From: an uncultured Bacteroides sp.
GTDB lineage: Bacteria; Bacteroidota; Bacteroidia; Bacteroidales; Bacteroidaceae
Assembly (NCBI GenBank): GCA_900555635.1
Contig: USLU01000039.1
Span: 1 to 45,661 of the forward strand
Length of the DNA stretch: 45,661 nucleotides
Direction: 5' to 3'
Both the position numbers and the translations under genes were made by a program. The notes beneath the pieces were generated by a model that was not told the origin of the DNA, searched no databases, and saw only the letters and a program-made list of their open reading frames with translations. Shown here one piece after another: positions 7,916 to 17,500 of this stretch; the first letter of the stretch is position 1; every line of letters starts with the position of its first letter.

Positions 7916-9169
7916 ATGACAGAAAACCTTATCATCTTTAATGCCCGCGTCGTTACCCCGATAGGCTTTACCGCCCGGAGGGGAACGGAAATGTCCGAAC
8001 TTATCATATTGGATAATGCTACGGTAGAAGTTACCAACGGTATCATTACCTACGTAGGTGCAAACCGTGGGGAGGAACGCGACGGTTACTACCAGCGCTA
8101 TTGGCACTACAATGCCCGTGGCAAATGCTTATTGCCGGGATTTGTAGATTCGCATACCCATTTTGTCTTTGGGGGTGAGCGTGCCGAGGAGTTTTCCTGG
8201 CGCCTGAAAGGGGAGAGCTACATGTCTATCATGGAACGTGGGGGAGGAATCGTGAGCACGGTAAAAGCAACTCGTGCTTGTAATTTCATCCAGTTGCGTG
8301 GCAAGGCGGAAGGCTTTCTGAAGCAAATGAGTGCCATGGGTGTGACTACCGTAGAGGGTAAAAGCGGTTATGGTCTGGACAGGGAAACTGAACTTCTCCA
8401 ACTTCGCGTGATGCGCAGTTTGAATAATGACGAGCACAAACGGGTGGATGTTGTATCGACTTTTCTTGGTGCCCATGCCGTTCCCGAAGAGTACAAAGGA
8501 CGCACGGACGATTATGTCGATTATCTCATTCAAGAAATCCTGCCGGTCGTTGCCCAAAATAACTTGGCGGAGTTCTGCGATGTATTTTGTGAGCAAGGTG
8601 TCTTCTCCATCGAACAGTCCCGTCGCCTACTGCTTGCTGCCAAGGAAATGGGATTTGCCTTGAAACTCCATGCCGACGAAATAGTACCTTTAGGCGGTGC
8701 CGGACTGGCTGCCGAACTTTCTGCCGTTTCGGCCGATCATCTGCTGCATGCTTCCGATACCGATATTCGTGCTATGGCTGATAAAGACGTGGTGGCGACC
8801 CTACTCCCCTTGACCGCTTTTGCCTTGAAGGAGCCATACGCCCGCGGACGCGAAATGATTGATGCCGGTTGTGCCGTAGCTCTTGCTACCGATCTCAATC
8901 CCGGCAGCTGCTTCTCCGGATCTATTCCATTGACCTTCGCTTTAGCGTGCATCTATATGAAACTAAGTATCGAAGAAGCCATTACTGCACTTACCTTGAA
9001 CGGTGCTGCCGCATTGAACCGTGCAGACAGTATCGGTAGCATTGAAGTAGGCAAGAAAGGCGATTTTGTACTTCTGAATACAGAAAACTATCATTTTCTA
9101 CCTTATTATATAGGTATGAATTGTGTGAATACTACCATTAAAGAAGGGGTGATTCATCCTGTACTATAA
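7916..9169 (+). CDS. hutI: Imidazolonepropionase
   Basis: Hydrolyses 4-imidazolone-5-propanoate to N-formimino-L-glutamate, the third step of histidine degradation (EC 3.5.2.7). It is a metal-dependent amidohydrolase of 417 residues. Metal ligands are visible as His80-x-His82 in FVDSHTHF, His252 in KLHADE and Asp326 in ATDLNPG; His275 lies in SADHLLHAS. The length matches the family (about 405-420). The ATG at 7916 fits; the next in-frame Met (MSELI, residue 26) would remove part of the conserved N-terminal beta domain. Cytoplasmic, fully embedded in the hut operon. Confidence 0.96.
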   Translation: MTENLIIFNARVVTPIGFTARRGTEMSELIILDNATVEVTNGIITYVGANRGEERDGYYQRYWHYNARGKCLLPGFVDSHTHFVFGGERAEEFSWRLKGESYMSIMERGGGIVSTVKATRACNFIQLRGKAEGFLKQMSAMGVTTVEGKSGYGLDRETELLQLRVMRSLNNDEHKRVDVVSTFLGAHAVPEEYKGRTDDYVDYLIQEILPVVAQNNLAEFCDVFCEQGVFSIEQSRRLLLAAKEMGFALKLHADEIVPLGGAGLAAELSAVSADHLLHASDTDIRAMADKDVVATLLPLTAFALKEPYARGREMIDAGCAVALATDLNPGSCFSGSIPLTFALACIYMKLSIEEAITALTLNGAAALNRADSIGSIEVGKKGDFVLLNTENYHFLPYYIGMNCVNTTIKEGVIHPVL

Positions 9170-9193
9170 ATCATAAATCTAAAATCATAAATC
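9168..9193. repeat. 12-nt direct repeat between hutI and fchA
   Basis: AAATCATAAATC occurs at 9168-9179 and again at 9182-9193, a 14-nt period filling most of the 32-nt gap. AT-rich and unstructured, so it may help ribosome access to the next start. Confidence 0.6.
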
Positions 9194-9201
9194 AAAATAC
9201 C

Positions 9202-9831
9202 ATGTTAGTCGATTTAACAGTAAAAGAATTCTTGAATAAAGTAGCAGGAAGCGATCCTGTCCCCGGAGGTGGAAGCATTGCTGCACTGAATGGTGCCATA
9301 GCTTCTGCTTTGGCCGCTATGGTTGCTAATCTCACTATTGGAAAGAAAGGGTACGAACCCCATGAAGAACTGATGCAGTATATCTCGGAGGTAGCTCTAC
9401 AGCAAAAAGAAATGTTCATTGCCGATATAGACCGCGATTCGGATGCATACGACAGCGTATTTGCCTGCTTCAAGATGCCTAAAGCTACTGATGAGGAAAA
9501 AGCGGCTCGTAGCGCAGCTATTCAGGAAGCCACTAAATATGCAGCACTTGTACCCATGCAGGTGGCACGCAATGCCTTCAAACTAATGACCATCATTATG
9601 GATGTGGCACGCCTTGGCAATCGCAATGCCGTGACCGATGCCTGTGTGGCTATGATGTCTGCCCGCTCTGCCGTGCTGGGGGCGTTGATGAATGTTCGCA
9701 TCAATTTAGGCTCATTGAAAGATAAAGAGTTCGTAGCCCAGCTTCAAACCGAGGCGGATGAATTGGAACATCTTGCTTGTGCAAAAGAAAAAGAATTGTT
9801 GGATGAAATCAATCAAGAGCTGAAAGTATGA
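9202..9831 (+). CDS. fchA: Formimidoyltetrahydrofolate cyclodeaminase
   Basis: Converts 5-formimino-THF to 5,10-methenyl-THF and ammonia (EC 4.3.1.4), finishing the route that recovers the histidine one-carbon unit. The 209-residue all-helical protein opens with the family signature DPVPGGGSIAALNGAIASAL (residues 17-36), with the helical core following. It corresponds to the C-terminal half of mammalian FTCD. Its stop overlaps the hutH start by four bases (ATGA at 9828-9831), indicating translational coupling. Cytoplasmic. Confidence 0.93.
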   Translation: MLVDLTVKEFLNKVAGSDPVPGGGSIAALNGAIASALAAMVANLTIGKKGYEPHEELMQYISEVALQQKEMFIADIDRDSDAYDSVFACFKMPKATDEEKAARSAAIQEATKYAALVPMQVARNAFKLMTIIMDVARLGNRNAVTDACVAMMSARSAVLGALMNVRINLGSLKDKEFVAQLQTEADELEHLACAKEKELLDEINQELKV

Positions 9832-11324
9832 ATAATGTCTATTATGTCGGGTCAGGTGAGCTTACCTTCGACCTTATTGAACGTATCATCAACGAAAACC
9901 TGAAGCTTGAATTGGCTCCCGAAGCCAAGCAGCGTATACAAAAATGCCGCGATTACCTGGATCAGAAGATTGCCGAATCCAATGAGCCTCTTTACGGAAT
10001 CACTACCGGTTTCGGTTCTTTGTGCTCTAAGAGTATTTCATCCGACGAATTGGGCACTTTGCAAGAAAATCTCATTAAAAGTCATGCTTGCAGCGTGGGC
10101 GAGGAAATACGTCCCGTTATTATCAAGTTGATGCTGTTGCTCAAAGCTCATGCACTCTCTTTGGGACATAGCGGCGTACAGGTTATCACTGTACAGCGTA
10201 TTCTTGATTTCTTCAATAACGATGTGATGCCCATTGTCTACGACCGCGGTTCATTAGGTGCTTCAGGAGATTTGGCGCCCCTTGCCAATTTGTTCCTGCC
10301 CCTCATTGGCGTGGGCGATGTAAACTATAAAGGAAAGAAGCGCGAAGCTATCAGCGTACTCGATGAATTTGGTTGGGAACCCGTAAAGTTGATGAGCAAA
10401 GAAGGGTTGGCACTACTCAATGGTACACAGTTTATGAGTGCCAATGGCGTATTTGCCATCCTCAAAGCTTTCCGCCTCTCTAAGAAAGCCGATTTGATAG
10501 CCGCCCTCTCTCTCGAAGCTTTTGATGGACGTATCGATCCTTTCATGGATTGTATCCAGCAAATCCGTCCTCATAAAGGACAGATAGAGACTGGAGATAA
10601 TTTCCGCCGTTTGCTCGAAGGCAGTGAAATTATATCCCGTCCCAAGCAACATGTACAGGACCCTTACTCTTTCCGCTGTATACCTCAAGTGCATGGTGCC
10701 ACAAAAGATGCCATACATTACGTAGCCTCTGTTTTACTGACTGAGATAAATTCGGTTACGGACAACCCTACTATTTTTCCAGATGAAGACCGTATCATTT
10801 CCGGTGGTAACTTCCACGGTCAACCGCTTGCCATTTCTTATGATTTTCTAGGGATTGCACTTGCTGAATTGGGCAATATTTCTGAGCGGCGTGTTGCCCA
10901 GCTTATCATGGGCTTACGCGGATTACCCGAGTTTTTGGTTGCTAACCCCGGTCTGAATTCCGGTTTTATGATACCGCAATATGCCGCAGCTTCCATGGTG
11001 AGCCAGAATAAGATGTACTGTTATGCCGCCAGTACCGATTCCATTGTTTCCAGCAATGGGCAAGAAGACCATGTAAGTATGGGGGCCAATGCTGCTACAA
11101 AACTTTATCGCATTATGGATAACCTGGAACATATACTCTCCATCGAACTGATGAATGCTGCCCAAGGTATAGATTTTCGCCGTCCATTGAAGACTTCTCC
11201 TGTTTTGGAACGTTTTCTGCATGCCTATCGTAAAGAAGTTCCTTTTGTAAAAGACGATATTGTGATGTATAAAGAGATTCATAAAACAGTAGCATTTCTT
11301 AACCGGACAAAGATTGACTACTAA
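9828..11324 (+). CDS. hutH: Histidine ammonia-lyase (histidase)
   Basis: Removes ammonia from L-histidine to form trans-urocanate, the first and committing step (EC 4.3.1.3). The Ala145-Ser146-Gly147 triplet in GSLGASGDLAPLAN forms the MIO electrophilic cofactor by self-cyclisation. Other family landmarks are YGITTGFGSL near 60, SVTDNPTIF near 311, and QDYVSMG-like QEDHVSMGANAA near 417. The length of 498 is normal (about 500). Last gene of the operon although first in the pathway; the start overlaps fchA by ATGA. Works as a cytoplasmic homotetramer. Confidence 0.97.
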   Translation: MNNVYYVGSGELTFDLIERIINENLKLELAPEAKQRIQKCRDYLDQKIAESNEPLYGITTGFGSLCSKSISSDELGTLQENLIKSHACSVGEEIRPVIIKLMLLLKAHALSLGHSGVQVITVQRILDFFNNDVMPIVYDRGSLGASGDLAPLANLFLPLIGVGDVNYKGKKREAISVLDEFGWEPVKLMSKEGLALLNGTQFMSANGVFAILKAFRLSKKADLIAALSLEAFDGRIDPFMDCIQQIRPHKGQIETGDNFRRLLEGSEIISRPKQHVQDPYSFRCIPQVHGATKDAIHYVASVLLTEINSVTDNPTIFPDEDRIISGGNFHGQPLAISYDFLGIALAELGNISERRVAQLIMGLRGLPEFLVANPGLNSGFMIPQYAAASMVSQNKMYCYAASTDSIVSSNGQEDHVSMGANAATKLYRIMDNLEHILSIELMNAAQGIDFRRPLKTSPVLERFLHAYRKEVPFVKDDIVMYKEIHKTVAFLNRTKIDY

Positions 11325-11377
11325 TACCTGCCTAATAAATCTACCGGAAGTATAATAATCATTAATCTTTTAATAGC

Positions 11378-11415
11378 AGAAAGGAAACTCGATTGGGAAA
11401 TTGAGTTTTCTTTCT
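11378..11415 (+). terminator. Hairpin after hutH overlapping the tetR promoter
   Basis: AGAAAGGAAACTC (11378-11390) pairs with GAGTTTTCTTTCT (11403-11415) across a 12-nt loop, with one G-T pair. It lies 54 nt after hutH. The T-rich right arm could end hut transcription, but no pure T run follows, and the tetR -33 element sits in the loop. It could therefore also act as an operator. Confidence 0.55.
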
Positions 11416-11422
11416 ATATTTG
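11393..11422 (+). promoter_or_regulatory. Promoter of the tetR-efflux operon
   Basis: TTG (11393-11395), a 19-nt spacer, then TATATTTG (11415-11422), a full match to the Bacteroides pattern. Transcription should start near 11429, about 55 nt before the tetR ATG. Confidence 0.75.
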
Positions 11423-11483
11423 TCCCGTTTTATTCCGATAAAGAATAATTGTGATCTGTTTTTGGTTTTAAAAAAAGGAAGAA

Positions 11484-12149
11484 ATGGGAGAACATGCAAA
11501 ACAACCTGTTGCTCGGTTGGAGCTAAGAGAACGAATACTTGAAACTGCCCGTGTGTCATTCTCTACACATGGTATCAAAAGCATTACTATGGATGATATC
11601 GCTGCATCCCTAGGTATCTCTAAGCGTACGCTTTACGAAGTGTTTCCTGATAAAGAAACACTGCTCGAAGAATGTATTCAGAGGGGAAGAGAGGAAGCTG
11701 AAGTATTTCTGAAAGAAGTATTGGCTAACTCTGCCAATGTACTCGAAGTCTTATTGAAATGCTACCAACGGAGCATTGAAAAATTCCACGCTACTAATAA
11801 AAAGTTTTTTGAGGATATAAAGAAATATCCAAGAGCTTATGAACTGATGAAGAAAGATCATAATCGCAATTCAGAAGAAGCTATCAATTTCTTTAAAGAA
11901 GGAGTGACACAAGGCATCTTCCGTGCCGATGTGAATTTTGCTATTGTCAGTATGTTGGTGCGCGAGCAGCTGGATTCGTTGATGCACACGGAACTTTGCA
12001 ATCAATATTCCTTTTTAGAAGTTTATGAATCGATTATGTTCACATTTTTGCGAGGAGTCTCTACTGAGCGAGGTGCGGCTGAACTAGAAAGTTTTATTCG
12101 GGAATACCGTAAGAAACAAGTTCTTAACGGTGAAAGAAACAATAAGTAA
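11484..12149 (+). CDS. TetR/AcrR-family transcriptional regulator
   Basis: A 221-residue regulator with the N-terminal TetR helix-turn-helix. RERILETARVSFSTHGIKS leads into MDDIAASLGISKRTLYEVF (about residues 35-53), the recognition-helix region. The rest is the variable ligand-binding, dimerisation domain. It is the first gene of an operon with tolC, a membrane-fusion lipoprotein and an RND pump. It therefore probably represses this operon, and so itself, until a pump substrate binds. The hairpin over the -33 element (11378-11415) is a candidate operator. The ATG at 11484 follows GGAAGAA. Confidence 0.92.
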   Translation: MGEHAKQPVARLELRERILETARVSFSTHGIKSITMDDIAASLGISKRTLYEVFPDKETLLEECIQRGREEAEVFLKEVLANSANVLEVLLKCYQRSIEKFHATNKKFFEDIKKYPRAYELMKKDHNRNSEEAINFFKEGVTQGIFRADVNFAIVSMLVREQLDSLMHTELCNQYSFLEVYESIMFTFLRGVSTERGAAELESFIREYRKKQVLNGERNNK

Positions 12150-12171
12150 CAAACTAGCTATTATTATTTTT

Positions 12172-13521
12172 ATGAAGATGCAGAAATTTTTGGCGGAAAG
12201 GGTATTGTTAGCAGCCACGATATTGTGTATTGGTGGTTATGCACATGCACAAGAGGCTAAAGAAACCTTGACCTTGAACCTTGACAAAGCAATAGAAATT
12301 GCTTTGAGCGATAATCCTACCATTAAGGTGGCGCAGGAGGAAATTGCTTTAAAGAAGGTGACGCACAAGGAGACTTGGCAAAACTTACTACCTGAAGCAA
12401 GTATTGGTGGAACGTGGAATCACACGATTTCTGCCGCGCAGATGAATCTTGGAGGACAATCTTTCAAGATGGGTATGGACAATTCTAATACGGTAAGTGG
12501 TGTACTAAACATCAGTTTGCCTATTTTTGCTCCTAGTGTGTATCGGGCTATGTCGATGACGAAGACGGATATTGAGTTGGCAGTGGAGAAATCCCGTGCT
12601 TCCAAACAAGATTTGGTGAATCAGGTGACGAAAGCATATTATCAGTTGATGTTGTCGCAGGATTCCTACGACGTATTACAAAAGAGTTATAAATTGTCTG
12701 AAGATAATTTCAATATCGTCAATGCCAAGTACCAGCAGGGAGCTGTGAGTGAGTTCGACAAGATTAGTGCAGAGGTACAGATGCGCAGTATTAAGCCTAA
12801 TGTAATTTCTGCAGGCAATGCCGTAACACTATCTAAATTGCAATTGAAAGTTTTGATGGGAGTTACAGCCGATGTGGATATCATGATTGACGACAATCTG
12901 ACTAATTATGAAACTTCCTTGTTTGCCAATGAGTTAGAACAGCCCAATGCTACGCTGGACAATAATACTACCATGAAGCAATTGGACTTGAACCGGAAGA
13001 TGCTTCAACAAAACATAAAGTCGTTACGTACTAATTTCATGCCGACATTGGGTATGAACTATTCTTATCAATATCAGTCTTTGTATAATGATAATTGGAA
13101 CTTATTCAATTATAACTGGGGAGGCAGTTCTTCTTTGGTATTCAGTCTGAGCATCCCTTTATACAAGGCTAGTAATTTCACTAAGTTGAAATCGAACCGC
13201 ATCCAAATAAGCCAGTTGGAACAGAATCGTATGGATACGGAACGTAAACTGAATATGCAGATAACCAGCTATCAGAACAATATGGCTGCCAGTTCCGAAC
13301 AGGTTGTCAGCAATCGCGAGAACGTGATGCAGGCACAGAAGGCAGTACAAATTGCCGGTAAGCGTTATGAAGTGGGCAAAGGTACGGTTCTCGAACTGAA
13401 TACTTCGCAGGTACAGCTCACTGAAGCGGAGCTTACTTACAATCAGTCAATTTATGACTATCTGGTATCTAAAGCCGATCTTGACCAGATACTGGGAAAT
13501 GATTATACAATTAATAAGTAG
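12172..13521 (+). CDS. TolC-family outer-membrane efflux protein
   Basis: Outer-membrane channel of a tripartite RND pump. A signal peptide (MQKFLAERVLLAATILCIGGYAHA, cut before QE) is followed by two OEP repeats. These show the family features LTLNLDKAIEIALSDNPTIKVAQEE at the start and long coiled-coil helices around 150-230 and 350-430. From the ATG at 12172 the protein has 449 residues, normal for TolC-like proteins. An in-frame start at 12130 would overlap tetR and put 14 extra residues before the signal peptide, so I rejected it. The start is 22 nt after tetR and the stop is 10 nt before the next start. Confidence 0.93.
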   Translation: MKMQKFLAERVLLAATILCIGGYAHAQEAKETLTLNLDKAIEIALSDNPTIKVAQEEIALKKVTHKETWQNLLPEASIGGTWNHTISAAQMNLGGQSFKMGMDNSNTVSGVLNISLPIFAPSVYRAMSMTKTDIELAVEKSRASKQDLVNQVTKAYYQLMLSQDSYDVLQKSYKLSEDNFNIVNAKYQQGAVSEFDKISAEVQMRSIKPNVISAGNAVTLSKLQLKVLMGVTADVDIMIDDNLTNYETSLFANELEQPNATLDNNTTMKQLDLNRKMLQQNIKSLRTNFMPTLGMNYSYQYQSLYNDNWNLFNYNWGGSSSLVFSLSIPLYKASNFTKLKSNRIQISQLEQNRMDTERKLNMQITSYQNNMAASSEQVVSNRENVMQAQKAVQIAGKRYEVGKGTVLELNTSQVQLTEAELTYNQSIYDYLVSKADLDQILGNDYTINK

Positions 13522-13531
13522 AAATAAAACG

Positions 13532-14560
13532 ATGAACAACGATATGAAAAAAGGTTTTCAATTAATTGCCCTGCTAGCTGTTGTATTGCTGGGGGCTTGT
13601 AGCGGAGGTAAGGATAAAGTAGCTACAGACAAGGTAGATGACAAGCCAAGAGTAAAGTTAGCAGATGTATCGGCACGTCCGGTAGAACAAATTCAGGAAT
13701 ATACTGCAACGGTAGAGGCTGAAGTAAAGAATAATATCGCACCATCATCTCCGGTTCGTATTGACAAGATTTGGGTAGAAGTTGGTGATCGTGTAACGAA
13801 AGGCCAGAAGGTGGTAAGTATGGATGCTGCCAATTTGAAGCAGGCCAAGTTCCAGTTGGACAATCAGGAGATAGAATTCAAACGTATGGACGAGTTATAT
13901 AAGGTAGGCGGAGCTTCCAAGTCAGAGTGGGATGCTGCCAAGATGGCTTTGGATGTAAAGAAGACAGCCTATACTAATTTATTGGAGAACACTTCATTGT
14001 TGAGCCCCATCAGTGGAGTGGTGACTGCACGTAATTATGACAGCGGTGATATGTACAGCGGTGGTAATCCGGTATTGGTAGTAGAGCAAATTACTCCGGT
14101 GAAATTGCTGATTAACGTTTCCGAAACATATTTTACTCAGGTAAAGAAGGGTACTCCCGTATCTGTTAAGCTGGATGTATATGGTGATGAAACTTTTGAC
14201 GGTACCATAAGTATTGTTTATCCTACTATTGATCCTGCAACACGTACATTCCCGGTTGAAATAAAACTGGCTAACAAAGATCAGAAAGTGCGTCCGGGTA
14301 TGTTTGCCCGTGCTACTTTGGATTTCGGCACGAAAGAGAATGTGGTCGTTCCCGACCTTGCCATCGTGAAGCAAGCCGGTTCCGGCGACCGTTATGTCTA
14401 CGTTTATAAAGATGGTAAAGTATCTTATAATAAGGTAGAACTAGGTCGTCGCATGGGTGCGGAGTACGAGCTGATTTCCGGTGTACCTAACCCCTCGCAA
14501 GTAGTTATTGCCGGACATACCCGTCTGATTAATGGCAGTGAAGTAGAAGTGGAAAAATAA
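13532..14560 (+). CDS. RND efflux membrane-fusion lipoprotein (periplasmic adaptor)
   Basis: Periplasmic adaptor that links the inner-membrane pump to the TolC-like channel. It carries a lipoprotein signal, LIALLAVVLLGAC, with Cys23 as the lipidation site. It then has a split lipoyl/biotinyl domain (IDKIWVEVGDRVTKGQKVVSMD and LLSPISGVVTARNYDSGD) around a short helical hairpin, and a beta-barrel with DPATRTFPVEIKL and VRPGMFARATLDF. The hairpin is short, as in AcrA/MexA-type adaptors. I chose the ATG at 13532 because the longer frame (from 13454) lies inside tolC. It is 343 residues and ends 12 nt before the pump gene. Confidence 0.94.
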   Translation: MNNDMKKGFQLIALLAVVLLGACSGGKDKVATDKVDDKPRVKLADVSARPVEQIQEYTATVEAEVKNNIAPSSPVRIDKIWVEVGDRVTKGQKVVSMDAANLKQAKFQLDNQEIEFKRMDELYKVGGASKSEWDAAKMALDVKKTAYTNLLENTSLLSPISGVVTARNYDSGDMYSGGNPVLVVEQITPVKLLINVSETYFTQVKKGTPVSVKLDVYGDETFDGTISIVYPTIDPATRTFPVEIKLANKDQKVRPGMFARATLDFGTKENVVVPDLAIVKQAGSGDRYVYVYKDGKVSYNKVELGRRMGAEYELISGVPNPSQVVIAGHTRLINGSEVEVEK

Positions 14561-14572
14561 TAATAAAAGAAT

Positions 14573-17500
14573 ATGAGTTTATACGAAGGTGCGGTAAAAA
14601 AGCCGATTATGACCTCCCTCTGCTTCCTGGCAGTGGTGATATTTGGTCTGTTCTCTTTGTCCAAATTGCCTATCGACTTGTATCCGGATATTGATACAAA
14701 TACGATTATGGTAATGACGGCATATCCGGGTGCCAGTGCATCGGATATTGAGAATAATGTGACCCGTCCATTAGAAAATACATTGAATGCAGTTAGTAAC
14801 TTGAAGCATATCACTTCACGTTCCTCTGAGAATATGTCTCTGATTACATTGGAGTTCGAGTTTGGAGAAGATATAGACGTGCTGACCAATGACGTACGCG
14901 ACAAGTTGGACATGGTCAGTTCTATGCTTCCCGATGATGTAGAGACGCCCATTATCTTTAAGTTCAGTACGGACATGATTCCTATTGTCATGTTATCTGT
15001 ACAAGCCAATGAGAGCCAGTCGGCACTCTATAAAATTCTGGATGACGGAGTAGTAAATCCTTTGGCGCGTATTCCGGGTGTGGGTACAGTATCTATTAGT
15101 GGTGCGCCGCAACGCGAAATCCAGGTATATTGTGACCCTATTAAGTTGGAAGCTTATAATCTGACAATCGAGGGAATCAGCTCTATCATCGGTGCAGAAA
15201 ACAAAAACGTGCCGGGTGGTAATTTTGATATTGGTAACGAAACCTATTCGCTACGTGTGGAAGGTGAGTTCAATGATAGCCGCCAGCTGGATAATATAGT
15301 CGTGGGTACCTATAATGGTGCTTCGGTGTATTTGCGTGATGTGGCACGGGTGGTAGATACTGTAGAAGAACGTGCACAGGAAACCTACAATAATGGCGTA
15401 CAGGGTGCTATGATTATCGTTCAGAAACAGTCGGGTGCCAACTCTGTACAGATTTCGGAAGAAGTTCTGAAAGCTCTTCCACGCTTGCAGAAGAATTTGC
15501 CTGCCGATGTGAAACTGGGTGTAATTGTAGATACTTCCGAGAATATCTTGAATACAATAGACAGTTTGACGGAGACGGTAATGTACGCGTTGCTGTTCGT
15601 TGTGCTTGTGGTATTCCTGTTCTTGGGACGTTGGCGTGCTACATTGATTATTTGTATCACGATTCCGCTTTCATTGATTGCTTCGTTCATCTACCTGGCT
15701 ATCACAGGTAATACGATTAATATCATTTCTCTTTCGTCCTTATCCATAGCCATTGGTATGGTGGTGGACGATGCCATTGTAGTTTTGGAGAACGTGACCA
15801 CGCACATCGAACGAGGTTCCGAACCCAAGCAGGCAGCCGTACATGGAACGAATGAGGTAGCTATCTCGGTAGTTGCTTCTACTTTGACCATGATTGCCGT
15901 ATTCTTCCCATTGACGATGGTAACCGGTATGTCCGGAGTACTTTTCAAACAGTTGGGATGGATGATGTGTGTGATTATGTTTATTTCGACTGTGGCTGCC
16001 TTGTCATTGACACCTATGCTCTGCGGACAATTGCTTCGATTGCAGAAGAAACAGTCTAAGACTTTCAAATTGCTGTACGGACCTATTGAGAAAGGGCTTG
16101 ATGGCCTTGATGCTTGGTATGCCCGTATGATAAACTGGGCTGTTCGTCACCGTGGATTAGTGCTGTTAGGTTGTTTGCTGTTCTTCATTGCGAGTATGTT
16201 CTCGGCAAAATTCATTGGTACTGAATTTTTCCCGGCACAAGATAATGCCCGTATTGCTGTGAAGTTGCAGTTACCTATCGGTGCACGTAAAGAGATGGCG
16301 CAAGAACTGGCTAACAAGCTGACACAACAATGGATGAAGGAATATCCCGAGTTTAAAGTCTGCAACTATACGGTAGGTCAGGCTGATTCAGATAATACTT
16401 GGGCATCTATGCAAGAGAATGGTCCACATATCATTGACTTTAATATCAGTTTGACTGACCCTGAAGATCGTGAACGTAGTCTGGAATTAATTTGTGATTT
16501 GATGCGTGAAGATCTCAAAGCTTATCCTGAATTTGACAAAGCGCAGGTAATACTTGGAGGTAGTAACGGCGGTATGTCCGGTCAAGCTTCTGCCGACTTC
16601 GAGATCTACGGCTATAGTCTGACTGAAACTGACAGTGTAGCTGCCCGCATGAAGCGCGAGTTGTCTCAAGTGAAGGGTGTGACCGAAGTCAACATCAGCC
16701 GTAGTGACTACCAACCTGAATATCAGGTGGATTTCGACCGCGAGAAACTGGCTTTGCACGGACTGAATCTGGCTACTGCCGCTTCTTATCTGCGTAATCG
16801 TATCAATGGTGCCACTGCTTCCAAGTTCCGTGAAGATGGTGACGAATATGATATTAAGGTGCGTTATGCTCCTGAGTATCGTACTAGTTTGGAAAGTATT
16901 GAGAACATCCTTGTATATAATAATAAAGGCGAAGCTATCCGTATTAAGGACTTGGGCAAAGTGGTTGAGCGTTTTGCACCTCCTACTATCGAGCGTAAGG
17001 ACCGCGAGCGTATTGTAACTGTATCTGCCATTATTTCGGGTGCTCCGTTAGGTGATGTAGTTGCAGCCGGTAATAAGATTATCGACAAGATAGAGATTCC
17101 TGCGGGAGTGAATGTTCAGATATCGGGTTCGTATGAAGACCAACAAGACTCATTCCGTGATTTGGGAACGTTGGCAATACTTATCTTCGTGCTGGTATTT
17201 ATTGTAATGGCGGCTCAGTTTGAGTCGTTGACCTATCCGTTCATTCTTATTCTTTCCGTACCTTTTGCGATGGGTGGTGTACTCCTTGCTTTATTTATAA
17301 CCAACAGTACACTGAGTGTAATGAGCCTTTTGGGAGCCATCATGTTGATTGGTATTGTAGTGAAGAACGGTATTGTGCTTATTGACTACACTATTCTGTG
17401 TCGTGAGCGCGGGCAATCGATTATTAATTCAGTAATAACAGCAGGTAGGAGCCGTCTTCGTCCGGTACTTATGACTACGGCAACAACCGTCCTCGGTATG

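Noticed and set aside
12130..12171. Upstream start of the TolC-like gene
   Set aside because: It overlaps tetR and would place extra residues before the signal peptide; the ATG at 12172 fits better.
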